Below are positions 53,415 through 63,726 of a stretch of 64,000 bases of DNA, in pieces (position 1 is the stretch's first letter; every line of letters begins with the position of its first letter). The position numbers were made by a program, and so were the translations under genes. Source of the DNA: Planctomycetota bacterium. GTDB taxonomy: Bacteria; Planctomycetota; J058; J103. Location of the stretch: contig BPJM01000007.1 in assembly GCA_026004615.1 (NCBI GenBank), positions 124,001-188,000 on the forward strand. Reading direction: 5' to 3'. The notes under the pieces are model-generated. The model searched no databases, had not been told where the DNA came from, and saw only the letters and a list, made by a program, of their open reading frames with translations.

Positions 53415-53835
53415 GTGAAGAGCTATCGCAAGGAACTCTGGTTCCAGACCCCCACCCGCCGGGCGTTCCTCAACATAACCCCCCAGGTGGAGGCCTGCCT
53501 GCGGGAGAGCGGCATCCGGGAGGGCCTGTGCCTGGTGAACGCCATGCACATCACGGCCTCGGTGTTCATCAACGACGACGAACCCGGGCTCCACCAGGAC
53601 TTCGAGCGCTGGCTCGAGGACCTCGCCCCCCACGAACCCCTGAGCCGCTACCTCCACAACCGGCACGGGCGAGGACAACGGCGATGCGCACCTCAAGCGC
53701 ACCGTGATGGGGCGGGAGGTGGTGGTGGCCGTGACCGAGGGCCGGCTGGATTTCGGCCCCTGGGAGCAGATCTTCTACGGGGAGTTCGACGGCCGGCGCC
53801 GCAAGCGGGTGCTCGTGAAGATCATCGGTACATGA
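53415..53835 (+). CDS. YjbQ/UPF0047 family protein (frame break near 53661)
   Basis: A protein of about 139 residues of the YjbQ family, which has weak thiamine-phosphate-synthase activity in E. coli mutants but no firm role. It has [40 protein letters not shown] and, after the frame break, [19 protein letters not shown] followed by [19 protein letters not shown], all conserved family blocks with the His and Asp ligands. An extra C near 53661 breaks the frame between RYLHNR and TGEDNGD. The GTG start at 53415 has a good ribosome-binding site. The stop overlaps the next gene in ATGA. Confidence 0.9.
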
Positions 53836-54785
53836 GCGCCGCGCGCCCCCACGGCGCAGCCGCCCGCCCCGGCCAGTGGGCGCTGGCCGGGCTTGTGCTC
53901 GGCCTCGCCGCCTGCGCCAGCGCACCGCCGAGCACCGAACAGCTCCGCGCCGAGCTGCAGCGCCTTGCGCTGCCCCCGCTGCTCGTGGCGCGGGTGGGGC
54001 CGGTCGCGATCGCGCGCGGCGAGGGCGCGCTGGTGAGCGTCTCGGGGCGCGTCGGCGGCACCGAGGTGGCGCGCTTTCCCTACACCGACGCCTGCTTCAA
54101 GGCGGTGTTCGCCACCGTGGCCGAGCTGCGCGCGCTGGGGCTCCAGGCCGCCGCCTCCCCGCGCATCTGGGCCGCGCGCCTGGAGGCGGAGCTGTACCGC
54201 ATCGGGGCCCTCGATGACGCCGAGGTCGCGCTGCAGCTGGGCCGCACCTTCGAGGGGGGCGAGCTGCTGGCGCTGGGGCGGCTCGCCCCCGAGGAGCAGC
54301 GCTACACCCTGGCGGCGCGCCGGGTGTGGCTGGCCGCCCGCTCGGCGCTGCCCCCCGCGCCAGGAGCCGCGCCGCCGAGCCCGCGCGCGATCCGCGAGCG
54401 GTGGTTCACCCCGGAGGACGAGCCCCGCTGGCCGCTGGAGCTGGAGATCGAGATCCGCGAGCTCGCCCTGCTCGCCGAGGGGCTCGCCCCCGAGGGCACG
54501 CTCCGCGCGCGGGCGGCGCTCGTGCTCACCCTGCGGCACGAGCCAGGCGGCGAGGTGCTGGCACGGATCGAGTCGGCGCACCAGGCGCAGGCGCATGGTG
54601 CAGGCCTCAGCCGCCCCGAGGGCGGCCCCCGCTACTCCCTCACCGTGCCCGCACCCGATCCGCTCGCCGAGGCGATCGCGCTGTGCACCCGCGAGTTCGT
54701 CGCCGCCGCGCTGCCGCGGCTGCGGGCGGTGGCCGCTCCGCCGCCGTCCTCGCCCCCGGCGCCGCTATCCGCGCCGCCCCGGTGA
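53832..54785 (+). CDS. Predicted lipoprotein of unknown function
   Basis: A 317-residue protein with a lipoprotein signal ([15 protein letters not shown], lipid Cys at about residue 28). The first 120 residues of the mature part contain a beta-rich domain ([20 protein letters not shown] then [20 protein letters not shown]). A second beta-rich part is rich in Glu ([19 protein letters not shown]). The end is Pro-rich. No family recognised. The start overlaps the YjbQ stop (ATGA), so it is translated with it. Its last 21 bp overlap the end of the opposite membrane-protein gene. Confidence 0.72.
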   Translation: MSAARPHGAAARPGQWALAGLVLGLAACASAPPSTEQLRAELQRLALPPLLVARVGPVAIARGEGALVSVSGRVGGTEVARFPYTDACFKAVFATVAELRALGLQAAASPRIWAARLEAELYRIGALDDAEVALQLGRTFEGGELLALGRLAPEEQRYTLAARRVWLAARSALPPAPGAAPPSPRAIRERWFTPEDEPRWPLELEIEIRELALLAEGLAPEGTLRARAALVLTLRHEPGGEVLARIESAHQAQAHGAGLSRPEGGPRYSLTVPAPDPLAEAIALCTREFVAAALPRLRAVAAPPPSSPPAPLSAPPR

Positions 54786-56366
54786 GCCGGCAGCAGCCGC
54801 GGCCGGCCGCAGGATCACGATCGTCTCCAGCCGCCGCTCGACCTCCAGCGGCGGCAGGCCCAGGGCAGCGGACCACCACCAGCGGCGCGGATCGTCATCG
54901 GCCGCCATCGCGAATCGCATCTCGGAGCGGGGCACCGCGAGCCAGAGATGCCGCGTCGGCAGGCTGCGGTGGGTGACGCCCCAGACGCGGCGCTCGCTGC
55001 CCCGCGAGGCGAGCACCAGGTTGACGTGGAACACGGTGGGCCACACCTTCCAGTAATCCCCGATCACGTGTGTGGCACCGCTGTCGATGACCTCCTGGGT
55101 GCGCGCGCCGAGGCTGCGATCCAGATCGGCCCGCACCCCTTGCAGCGACGGGACGCCGTAGCGCAGCAACGCCACCACGAGCAGCGGGGCTGCCGCCGCA
55201 GCCGCGGCGAGCCGCCGCCGCGGCTCGCTCAGCAACGCCAACAGCGGGCCCGTCGCCACCACCATGCTGCCGAGCAGCCAGAGCGCCACCGCCGGCAGGA
55301 TGTAGCGCGGGGCGAGATCGTTGAGCTTGGGCCAGTTCAGGGCGCCCATCACGAGCACGCACGCGGCCCCGCTCGCAGCGAGCAGCGCGGCCGCGGCGAG
55401 CGCCTGCCGGAGCGCGCGCCATCGCCTGCCGAGTGCCGCCGCGATCACCCCCACCAAAAGCCCCGCCGCCATCGCTGCCGCCAATCCATCCGCCAGGTAG
55501 GCCCGCCAGGCATTGCGCAGCAGGCCCCACCAGCAGGCCGGCCACTCGGCCGGCGGCAGGATCGCGTATGCCATCCGATACTCCGCAGCGCGCGAGGCGA
55601 ACAGCGAGACCGCAAACCCCCCGAGCAACAGCCCCAGGCACCATGCCGTCGGCCGCTCGCGCCGGACAAGCCGCACGAGCCGTTCCGAGCAGGCCACGAG
55701 CCGCGACGGCGCAGCCACGGCCACCCGGGCGTGCTCGCGGGCTGCGCGCCGGCGCTGCTGGCGCCGCGCCTGGCTGCTTGCGACCGCCGGCCGCGAGGGC
55801 GCCGGCGCGGTCGCTGCGGCGCCGGCGAGCAGCCGCCAGCCCACCACCAGCGGCCCGAGCACGAACAGGGCCGCCGGGTTCACGAGCAGCGCCAGCACGA
55901 GCAGCACCGCGCCCACCAGCACGCGCCCCGCCCGCGCGAGCACGAGCCCCCAACCGCCCAGGGCGAGCGAGACCCCGTAGGGCTGAGCGCCGAACCAGTC
56001 CAGCGCGGTGTTGTCGCTGGCGAAGGCGACGAACAGGCAGAGCGCGAGCGCGGCGCTCGGCTGCCAGAGGCGGCGGTCCGTCAGCTCCGCGAGCGCATAA
56101 TGCCCGACGGCGAAATACGCTCCCAGGCCAGCGAAGATCCCCAGCGCGCTCTGCACCAGCAGGTTCGCCAGCGGATCGCGAAACGGCAGCGCCAGCAGCG
56201 GCACCAGCATGAAGAAGCGATCCTGCTCCCAGAAAAAGGGCGTCCAGTGCTGCAGGCTCATGAGCACGGGCACCAGGGAGTCGCCGTGGTGCGAGCGGTG
56301 ATACGAGCCGAGATCGACGAGGAGCGCGATCACGGCCAGCCAGACCAGAAGCGTTCGCGCCCGCAT
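54765..56366 (-). CDS. Polytopic membrane protein of unknown function
   Basis: A 533-residue inner-membrane protein with about ten hydrophobic segments. The first is at residues 4-18 ([15 protein letters not shown]) and later ones include [20 protein letters not shown] and [21 protein letters not shown]. The segment after it carries an Arg-rich cytoplasmic loop (about residues 205-255). The C-terminal 140 residues are soluble, with the phrase [20 protein letters not shown]. That arrangement resembles GT-C-like glycosyltransferases or planctomycete hypothetical membrane proteins, but the catalytic acidic motif in the first loop is not obvious. The ATG at 56366 was chosen as the start of the first helix; 56390 and 56414 are alternatives. 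Confidence 0.72.
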   Translation of the reverse strand: MRARTLLVWLAVIALLVDLGSYHRSHHGDSLVPVLMSLQHWTPFFWEQDRFFMLVPLLALPFRDPLANLLVQSALGIFAGLGAYFAVGHYALAELTDRRLWQPSAALALCLFVAFASDNTALDWFGAQPYGVSLALGGWGLVLARAGRVLVGAVLLVLALLVNPAALFVLGPLVVGWRLLAGAAATAPAPSRPAVASSQARRQQRRRAAREHARVAVAAPSRLVACSERLVRLVRRERPTAWCLGLLLGGFAVSLFASRAAEYRMAYAILPPAEWPACWWGLLRNAWRAYLADGLAAAMAAGLLVGVIAAALGRRWRALRQALAAAALLAASGAACVLVMGALNWPKLNDLAPRYILPAVALWLLGSMVVATGPLLALLSEPRRRLAAAAAAAPLLVVALLRYGVPSLQGVRADLDRSLGARTQEVIDSGATHVIGDYWKVWPTVFHVNLVLASRGSERRVWGVTHRSLPTRHLWLAVPRSEMRFAMAADDDPRRWWWSAALGLPPLEVERRLETIVILRPAAAAAGSPGRRG

Positions 56367-56466
56367 GACAGGCTCCGCTGCCCCGACCATCGCTCCGCGT
56401 GCAGGCTGCGGCACGAATGCCGCTGCGCGGCGGAGCGGCCGTGGTTGCGCAACCTTGCGGCAGCGC

Positions 56467-57491
56467 TCAACCCTCCCGGCGCCCCCGCAGCCGCTCCAGG
56501 GCCAGTTCGAACTCCGCCGGCACGGGGCTGCGGAGCACGAGCCTGGCGCCGCTCCTGGGGTGGCGCAGCTCTAGCTCGGCGGCGTGCAGCCACAGCCGCT
56601 CGAGCCCGCTCAGCTCCGCGAACCGGCGGTTGGCCTCGGGCTCGCCGTAGCGCCGGTCGCCCAGGATCGGACAGCCCAGCGCCGCCAGGTGCACCCGCAG
56701 CTGGTGCCGGCGGCCGGTCGCGGGCTCGAGGCGGAAGCTCCGCCACGCGCAGGCCCCCGCCCCCGCACCACCCGCCCGGTCGCATACCGCGTCACCGCCT
56801 GCCGCGCGCCCTGTGTCCCCGCCGGCCGGACCGCGACCGCGCCGCCTCCGGGCGCCCGCCCCAGCGCCAGCTCGATCACGCCCGCCCGCGGGCGCGGCAC
56901 GCCGGCCACCAGCGCCCGGTAGCGCTTCTGCACGCTGCGGGCGCGCAGCTGCGCGTGCACCCCCGCGCAGCGCCAGCCCGCTCAGGCAGAACACCACCAG
57001 CCCCGAGGTGCCGCGATCCAGCCGGTGCGCGGCCGCCAGCCGGAAGCCCGGCCGCGGCCGCTCGCCCTCGGCGAGCAGCAGCGCCCTGCAGCTCCTCCAC
57101 CAGCCCCCGCCCATGGCCGCTGCCCGCGTGCACGGGCTCGCCCGCGGCCTTGTCCAGCACGAGCAGGTCGGCGTCGCGATAGACGATGCGCTCCTGCAGC
57201 TCGTGTTGGCGTGCGGCCGGTAGCGGCGCCAGCGCCCGCGCGCGCGCCGCTGCTGCCCGCCGGCCCGGCACGATCCCGCGCGCCTGGACCTGCTGGCCCG
57301 CGGCCGCGCGCGCGCCCGGTTGTACCCGCGCCCCCTCCAGCCGCACCCGCCCGGTGCGCAGCCACTTGCTCGCGAGCCCGACCGGCACCGCGAAGCGCCG
57401 CGCCACCACCCGCTCCAGCCGCCGGCCCGCCTCGTCCTCCTCGATGCGGAAGGCGAGCGCGCGACCGGCTCGCTGTTCGCCCCCGCCGCAT
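56467..57491 (-). CDS. RluA-type pseudouridine synthase with S4 domain (frame breaks)
   Basis: Converts uridine to pseudouridine in rRNA or tRNA; about 340 residues. An S4 RNA-binding domain starts the protein (RRLERVVARRFAVPVGLASK, then RTGRVRLEGARVQPG). The catalytic domain has IVYRDADLLVLDKAAGEPVH, the active-site block AAHRLDRGTSGLVVF with its catalytic Asp, KRYRALVAGVP and the closing FRLEPATGRRHQLRVHLAALG. Frame breaks near 57085, 56965 and 56780 separate these blocks; all are in G/C-rich runs. The start is uncertain; the ATG at 57491 is used, assuming one more shift near 57484. The real start could be a few codons away. Confidence 0.88.
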
Positions 57492-57526
57492 CCCGGCCCT
57501 CGCGAGCCCGTGCGCGCGCCGCGCGC

Positions 57527-59896
57527 TCAGCGCTCGAACACCACCACCCGCCCCTTGCTCGCGTCCCAGACGAACACGCGGTCGTAGGCGTCGACCCCGA
57601 CGTCGGTCGGATTGCTCAGCGCCTTGGGGTCCTTGATCTGGGGTGAGCGCCTGCGAGCGGCGCAGGTCCCACACCTGCACGAACGAGCCCCGCTCGAGCG
57701 CGAACAACAGCCCCAGCTCCGAGCTCACCAGCCGCACCGGGCGGCCCACGCCGCCGAGCCGCCAGCTGCCCGCAGCGAGCTCTTGCGCGTCCTTGGGGCT
57801 CGATCCACGTCCGCCCGCTCGCGAGCTTGGTCCCCGAGATCGAAGTACCACAGCTCGCCGCCCGCCCGCGCGACGTGCACCCGCCCGCCCAGGCTCATGC
57901 AGACCCCGCTCGGATCCTCGAGCAGCTCCGCCTTGCCGGGCAGCACCACCCGCAGGTTGCCCTGCAGGTCGAACACCTTCACGCTGTGGCGGTCCCGGTC
58001 CTCGGCGACCAGCAGATGCCGCCGCTCGGCGTCGGTGCCGAGCACGACCGGATCGTACAGCTCGGTGGGCTGCGAGCCGCTCTTGCCGATCACGCGCAGC
58101 GGCGCTCCGAGCGGGCTGAACACCTCGATCTGCTTCTTGGCGGCATCGAGCACCGCCACGTTGCCCTCGGCATCCACCGCGATGTCGACCGGCTCGCTCA
58201 GCTTGCCCGGCGCCGAGCCCTCCCCCCCGAACAGCGCCGTGATCCAGCCCTGCTCGTCCAGCACCGCGACCCGGTAGTCCCTGGCGAGCAGCATCGCGAC
58301 CCGACCATCCGCGCCGACCGCGATGCGGCTGGTGCGGCTGAGGTCCACCCCGCCCCAGCGCCCCAGCTCGCGAGCAGCGCTCGGATCCAGCCGGTGGATG
58401 ACCCGGCCCTCGCCGGCCAACAGATACAGCGAACCCTTGTCGTCGTAGCGCAGCCGCCGCGGGCTCCGCCACTGCTGCATCCAGTCGCCCAGCCCGCCGA
58501 AGACGGGACCGGCCGGGCGGCCCGCCGCATCGAAGGTGCGGATGCGGCCGGTGGAGCTCTCCAGCACGCTCACCCGCCCGGTGAGCGGATCGACCTTGAC
58601 GTCGCCATAGCTGTCGGTGGTGGCGCCGGGGGCGAACTCGCCCACGAACCGCAGGCCCTTGAAGATGAGCACCCGCTTGCGCCCGTCATCGAGCACATAA
58701 AGCGTGTCGTCGTGCGCGAGCGCGAGCGCCACCGGTCGCTCGAGCTGGCCCGTCTCCTTGCCGCGCGAACCCAGCGAGGCGGCGAAGCGGCCCTCGTTCT
58801 CGAAGATGTGCACCGCGGGCCGCTCCTCGGAGCCGTCCAGCACATAGACGCGCCCGAGGCTGTCGACCGCGATGTCGAGCGGTCGCTCGAACCGCCCGTT
58901 GCCGGCTCCGCGCCCGCCGTACACCACCGCCGGCTTCTCCTGGAGCATCTTGGGACCGATGCGGAGCTTGACCGCGCGCGTCTGGTAGAGGTCGATCGCA
59001 TAGAGCCAGCCCTGCTGGGCGACGGCGCGGTCCAGGCGCAGATCCTGGCGCAGCTCCTCGGTCTTGAGCACCTGCGTCCAGCCGTCCTGCATGCCGAGGA
59101 TGCGCTCCCGGCCCCAGTCGATCAGATAGGCCGTACCGTCACGGTCGAACGCCAGGTCCTGCAGCCGCTCGAACAGCTCGCCCTGCCCGCCCCGCTGGCC
59201 GCGCGCCTCGTACACGTTCTTGCTGAAGCCGGTGAAACCCGCGCTCTCGATCCGGACCGCGCCGCGGGTGCGGTTGCCGGCGGTGTCGACCGCGGTGACC
59301 GCGATCTCGTAGCTGCCCGGCGCCGCCGGCGGCAGCCAGGTGTTCTCCGGGCGCGTGGTGCGGCTCTGGCGCAACAGCCCCCCGCTCGCCTCCCACTCGA
59401 AGTAGACCCGGTCGTACTCCTCGTCCTTCGCCTCCACCCGCACCGTCACCCGGGCGCCGAACTCCGCCCGGGCGGGCACGGCGGTGACCGCCTTGAGGTG
59501 GGGTGCGACGTTGACCGCCGGCGCCAGCGGATTGGAGACCGCCAGGTCGCCCTCGCGCACGGCCGGCTCGCCCCCCTCCGGCGGCGCCACCAGGCGGCCG
59601 ACCGCGGTGCTGGGGCCGGTCTCGACCACCACCAGGCGCGCGGTCACGCGCGCCGGCACGTAGGCGACCTCGTCGGTCAGCGGCAGCTTCACCACCCGCG
59701 CCGGCTGGTAGATGTCGAACACCGCCCGCTCGCGCACCCCGGCCTCCGCCCCCCGGTCGATCACCGCGACCCCGCCCTCGCGCACCTGGATGACGCGCGC
59801 CTGGATGCGTTCCTCGGCGCGGCCCGGCGCGACAAAGCCCGCCACGAGCAATGCCCCGAGCGCGAGCAGCGCCCCGCTCCGCCTCGATCGGCGCAT
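57527..59896 (-). CDS. Exported NHL-repeat beta-propeller protein (frame breaks near 57805 and 57640)
   Basis: A secreted protein of about 785 residues. A signal peptide (SGALLALGALLVAGFVAPGRA) is followed by a beta-domain with RVIQVREGGVAVIDRGAEAG and one Ig-like domain (about residues 115-220, with GSYEIAVTAVDTAGNRTRGA). The rest is six or more NHL repeats such as RFERPLDIAVDSLGRVYVLD and LSEPVDIAVDAEGNVAVLD. NHL propellers bind proteins, RNA or glycans. The frame shifts near 57805 and 57640; after repair the ending is LSNPTDVGVDAYDRVFVWD, closing the last blade, with TGA at 57527. It lies between the RluA gene and the kinase on the same strand. Confidence 0.84.
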
Positions 59897-60020
59897 ACGA
59901 TCGCTCCCCGTAGTTTCCCCGTTTCCCGCTGCACCGTCGCAGCCGGCCGCTGCCCGCCGGCGTGCGGCGCCCTCCCGCCGCGGGCGCCGGCCGGAGCCGG
60001 CCGGCGAGGTCGCTGCGGGC

Positions 60021-62651
60021 CTATTGGACGTTCGCCTTGCCGAGCTGCTCGATGGCGGTGATCAGCCAGCCGCTGCCGCCCTTGCGCAGATCCAGCCGCT
60101 GGCGCACCGCGAGTCTCGTCACCCGGCCGCGGACCGCCGGCTCGGCGCCGCCGAGCTCGGGAAAGCGCAGCTCCAGCCGCCAGGTGCACTCCACGCGCGC
60201 GCGCCCCGTCTCACCCTGCCCTGCCAGCACCACCTGCAGCTCGTCGTGCCGGGCGGCGGCGATCTCGATCGGCTCGGCGAAGAACTGCTGCAGCTCGTGC
60301 TGCACGCGCGCGCGCAGCACCGCCGCCGCCGGGTCGATCAGCTCGAGCAGGTTGAAGGTCTTGCGCTCCAGGAACCACCGGTCCAGCGCCCCGAGCAGCT
60401 CGCCCACCTCGCGCTCGAGCATGCGCGTGCGCGCGGCGGCGAGCAGCGCTCGGGCCTCCGGGTCCTCCGGCACCAGCCGCACCGCCGCCTCCGCCTCCGC
60501 CAGCGCCCGCTCCACCTGCCCCTGCTCCAGCGCGGTGCGCGCCGCCAGCAGCGCCTGCTGGAGCCGCTCGGCGGTGCTGCGCTGCGCCTGGAGCTTCTCG
60601 CGCGCCTGGGCCGCGATGCGCGCCGCCTCCTCGTGCCGCGGCGCCAGCTCCAGCAGCCCCTCGGCCACCTGCAGCACCTGCGCGTACTGCCCGGTGCCGA
60701 ACTCGCGCTGCAGATCGGCGTAGAGCTTGCGCGCGCGGGCGAGCCGCTCGCCGCGCTCGGCGAGCTCCGGCGCCCCCGCGGGCAGGTTCACCTCCATCTC
60801 CCGCAGCGTGGATTCCGCCGCGTCGAACTGCCCGCGCGCCAGCTGCTCGTCGAAGCGATCGCGCTGCAGCCGCAGCGTCTGCATCCGGTTCTGCGCGGTG
60901 CTGATGTCGGCGCGCACCGCGCTGTAGTTGGCGTAGCTGGTGGGTACGCGCTCGAGCACCGCCACCGCCTCCTGCCAGCGCCGTTCGCGCATGAGGCGGG
61001 CGCCCGTGTTGACCAGCTCCTCGACCTCCTGCTTGCGGCGGCGCGCCTCGGCGAGCAACGGCTCGAGCCCGGGAAAGTCCGGGGCGATCGCCGCGATCGC
61101 CTCCAGCTGCTCGACCGCGCGCTCGTAGCGGCCGTCCCCGAGCGCCCGCTCCGCGGCCGCGAAGCTGCGCCGCAGCTCCTCGGTCGGCTGAAAACTCAGA
61201 TCGAGCGTCTGCAGGGGCGGCTCGGTGCCGCGGGGGCTGACCTCGAGCGCGCGCGTGAGCGGCTCGTAGCCGGGGCGCTTGAAGACCAGCACGTACTTGC
61301 CGGTCTCTACGGGCAGGTCCGCCCACGGCAGCTCGCGCTGCTCGATCCCCTGCTGCAGGTAGACGCTGACCCCGGCCGGCAGGCGCGCGCGCAGCACCGC
61401 CAGCGGCAGCACGCCCTGGCTCGCCGTGCCGCCGGCGGCGGCGAGCGAACCGCTCTGTCCGCCGCCGCGCGAGGCAGCACCGCCGCCCTGCTGCGCTCCC
61501 CATAGCCCGAGCCGAGGCCCCAGCAGCCACAGCGCGCCGCCGGCCAGCCCGAGCACGAGCCACGCCGCCACCCAGCGCCGGGCGCCACCAGCGGCAGCGG
61601 GGCGCGCCGGGCCGAGGGCGACCGTCCCCGTGCCGGCGGCAGCCGTGAGCGGCTGGGTCGCGCCCGCCTGCCCGGTGCGATCGGCGACCGTCTCGGCCTG
61701 CCGGAAGCCCTCCGCGCTCATGCCGGCCTCGGTGGCCGGGCCCGCCGCGGTGCGGTCCGGCTGGGTCGCCACCGCGCCCCCGGTCACCAGCGGCTGGCGG
61801 CGGGCGCCGCCGCGCAGGTAGTACGAGACGTTGCGGCGGAACTCGTTGAGGTCGAGCAGCAGCGCCTTGGGGTTCTGGTAGCGTTCGGAGGGTTTCTTGG
61901 CCAGCATGCGCTCGCAGATCTCGGCCAGAAACGGCGGCACCTCCGGCGCCACCTGGCGCACCGGCGGCGGCTCCTCGAAGGCGTGCTTGTAGATGAGCGC
62001 CGCCGGGGTATCGGCCGCGAACGGCAGCTTGCCGGTCAACAGCTCGAAGAACACGACCCCGAGCGAGTAGATATCGCTGCGCGTATCGAGCGGCTCGCCG
62101 CGCGCCTGCTCCGGGCTCATGTAGTTGGGGGTGCCCATGATCAGGCCCGACTGGGTGAGGTTGGAGACCGTGCCCTGGGTCGCCTTGGCGAGCCCGAAGT
62201 CCATCACCTTCACGACCTCGTTGCGGTCGATCATGATGTTGGAGGGCTTGATGTCGCGGTGGACGATCCCCTTTTCGTGCGCCACCGCGAGCGCGTTGGC
62301 GACCCCGGCGACGATCTCCACCGCCTGCTCGAAGTCCAGCCGCCCCAGCCGGCGCAGCCGCTCGCTCAGGTCCTCGCCCTCGACGTACTCCATGGCGAAG
62401 TAGGGCGTGCCCTGCTCGACGCCGATGGAGTAGATCTGGATCACGTTCGGGTGGATCAGGTTGGCGGCCGCCTTGGCCTCGCGCTGGAACCGCTCGATGA
62501 AGTTCTCCTGCGCGGCGAGCGAGCGCGGCAGCACCTTGACCGCCACCCGGCGGTCGAGCGAGACCTGGTGCGCGAGGTAGACCTCGCCCATCCCGCCCTG
62601 GCCGATCTTCTTTTCCAGGATGAAGTCGCCGAGCTGCCTGCGCTCGCCCAT
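60021..62651 (-). CDS. Ser/Thr protein kinase with PEGA and TPR-like extracytoplasmic region
   Basis: A membrane-anchored Hanks-type kinase of 876 residues. The kinase domain spans residues 9-275: GQGGMGEVYLA, Lys39 in VAVKVL, HRDIKPSNIM (131-140), DFG (151-153) and MSPEQARG. A juxtamembrane linker rich in Thr and Ala follows (TQPDRTAAGPATEAG), then a membrane helix (about 361-378). Outside, a PEGA-like domain (VETGKYVLVFKRPGYEPLTR) and about ten helical repeats extend to a C-terminal domain. All catalytic residues are present and no frame break occurs in 2.6 kb. The ATG at 62651 lies about 110 bases from a near-consensus promoter. Confidence 0.92.
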   Translation of the reverse strand: MGERRQLGDFILEKKIGQGGMGEVYLAHQVSLDRRVAVKVLPRSLAAQENFIERFQREAKAAANLIHPNVIQIYSIGVEQGTPYFAMEYVEGEDLSERLRRLGRLDFEQAVEIVAGVANALAVAHEKGIVHRDIKPSNIMIDRNEVVKVMDFGLAKATQGTVSNLTQSGLIMGTPNYMSPEQARGEPLDTRSDIYSLGVVFFELLTGKLPFAADTPAALIYKHAFEEPPPVRQVAPEVPPFLAEICERMLAKKPSERYQNPKALLLDLNEFRRNVSYYLRGGARRQPLVTGGAVATQPDRTAAGPATEAGMSAEGFRQAETVADRTGQAGATQPLTAAAGTGTVALGPARPAAAGGARRWVAAWLVLGLAGGALWLLGPRLGLWGAQQGGGAASRGGGQSGSLAAAGGTASQGVLPLAVLRARLPAGVSVYLQQGIEQRELPWADLPVETGKYVLVFKRPGYEPLTRALEVSPRGTEPPLQTLDLSFQPTEELRRSFAAAERALGDGRYERAVEQLEAIAAIAPDFPGLEPLLAEARRRKQEVEELVNTGARLMRERRWQEAVAVLERVPTSYANYSAVRADISTAQNRMQTLRLQRDRFDEQLARGQFDAAESTLREMEVNLPAGAPELAERGERLARARKLYADLQREFGTGQYAQVLQVAEGLLELAPRHEEAARIAAQAREKLQAQRSTAERLQQALLAARTALEQGQVERALAEAEAAVRLVPEDPEARALLAAARTRMLEREVGELLGALDRWFLERKTFNLLELIDPAAAVLRARVQHELQQFFAEPIEIAAARHDELQVVLAGQGETGRARVECTWRLELRFPELGGAEPAVRGRVTRLAVRQRLDLRKGGSGWLITAIEQLGKANVQ

Positions 62652-62759
62652 GGCGCCGCCGATCCCCCTTGCCGTCCCGATCCGCCCCCCGGAGCACCGC
62701 GCCGGCCGCTCGTCCTGCGGGCCGGCGCCCGCCGGGCTCCAGCGCAGACAGCGGCTCGG

Positions 62760-62788
62760 ATGATAGCGGCAGGGCAGTTCCCTGTCAA
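62760..62788 (-). promoter_or_regulatory. Near-consensus sigma-70 promoter of the kinase gene
   Basis: On the minus strand TTGACA (62788-62783), a full consensus -35, a 17-base spacer and TATCAT (62765-62760), five of six. It is the best promoter in the window. The leader would be about 100 bases. Confidence 0.78.
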
Positions 62789-62811
62789 ACCGCGCGCAGA
62801 GATGTAACTCT

Positions 62812-62833
62812 TTATCGCAAAGGATGTTATCGC
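62812..62833 (+). promoter_or_regulatory. Direct repeat TTATCGC upstream of the kinase promoter
   Basis: TTATCGC at 62812-62818 and again at 62827-62833, separated by 8 bases (15-base period). It lies in an AT-rich island between the kinase promoter and the divergent gene at 62951, so it could be an operator for either. Confidence 0.35.
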
Positions 62834-62950
62834 TTTCCGTGGCGCGCCGCGGCCGGTCCGGGTACACTCTTCGCCCCGCGGCGGCACCGCCCCGCGACCG
62901 CTTCGCCCTGGGCGGAGGTGGGACGGAAGGGCGGCGGGGGGACAGGGAGC

Positions 62951-63726
62951 GTGGCGGAGCGAGGCGAGCGCGGCCCCGGCGGGCTGATCTTCTGGATAGG
63001 GGCGGGGCTGCTGGTGCTGCTCGGCGCCAGCGCCTACTACGGGCTCCAGCGTCACCGGCCCCCCCGCCGGCCCGGCCTCGCCGGCCACCGGCGCGGCCTC
63101 GCCGGCCACCGGCGCGCCCGCCGGCTCGCGCTACCGGGCGTACCTCGGCGCAGAGGGCCTGGTGATCGACACGCTCGGCGACGAACAGCTCACGAACTGG
63201 CTGTGGGGGCGGGGCGGAGGGCGACGGGCGCTCGTTCGGCCCCCCACAGCCGTAGCAGGACTGACGACACGATCACGCTCGAGCTCGATCGCCGCGCGGG
63301 GGCGGTTCGCGCTCCCGCGCGTGTGGGTCGAGCTCGCCCGCCACGGGATCTGGCCCGCGGACGAGGCGCGCGGCAGCTGAAGCGGGGAATGACCGCGAGC
63401 GCTGGATGCGGACGCTGGCCCGGGACCTCGAGCAGGCTGCCCGCGGTGGGCAGGGCCAGCGTGCGCCCGGCGCAGCTGCCCGCGGACCATGCGGGCGAAG
63501 TGCTCGAGATCGCGCTCGAGCCTGCCCCCGCCGGCCGAGCTCGCCGCCGCGCTGGGCATGCTGGAGCTGCCCTCCGAGCGCGACCGCGAGCTGTTCGTGC
63601 GCGCCATCGCCGCCTGGGCGCAGTTCCGCCTGGAGGGGCCTGCCGGCGCACCGGGTCGTGATCCTCATGGACGGCTACCGCTACCGGCTGCGGGACGAGC
63701 GGCTGCTGGAGGAGGAGCTGCCGTGA
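62951..63726 (+). CDS. Membrane-anchored protein of unknown function (several frame breaks)
   Basis: A protein of about 255 residues whose frame changes several times. The GTG start at 62951 has AGGGAG just before it. The N-terminus (AERGERGPGGLIFWIGAGLL) is followed by a membrane helix (residues about 12-30) and a Pro/Ala linker with a 21-bp duplicated stretch (63073-63115). The soluble part contains YLGAEGLVIDTLGDEQLTNW, DDTITLELDRRAGAVRAP, ELAAALGMLELPSERDRELF and the ending VVILMDGYRYRLRDERLLEE. Breaks lie near 63060, 63225, 63290, 63400, 63520 and 63640. No family recognised. The stop overlaps the next gene (GTGA). Confidence 0.55.
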
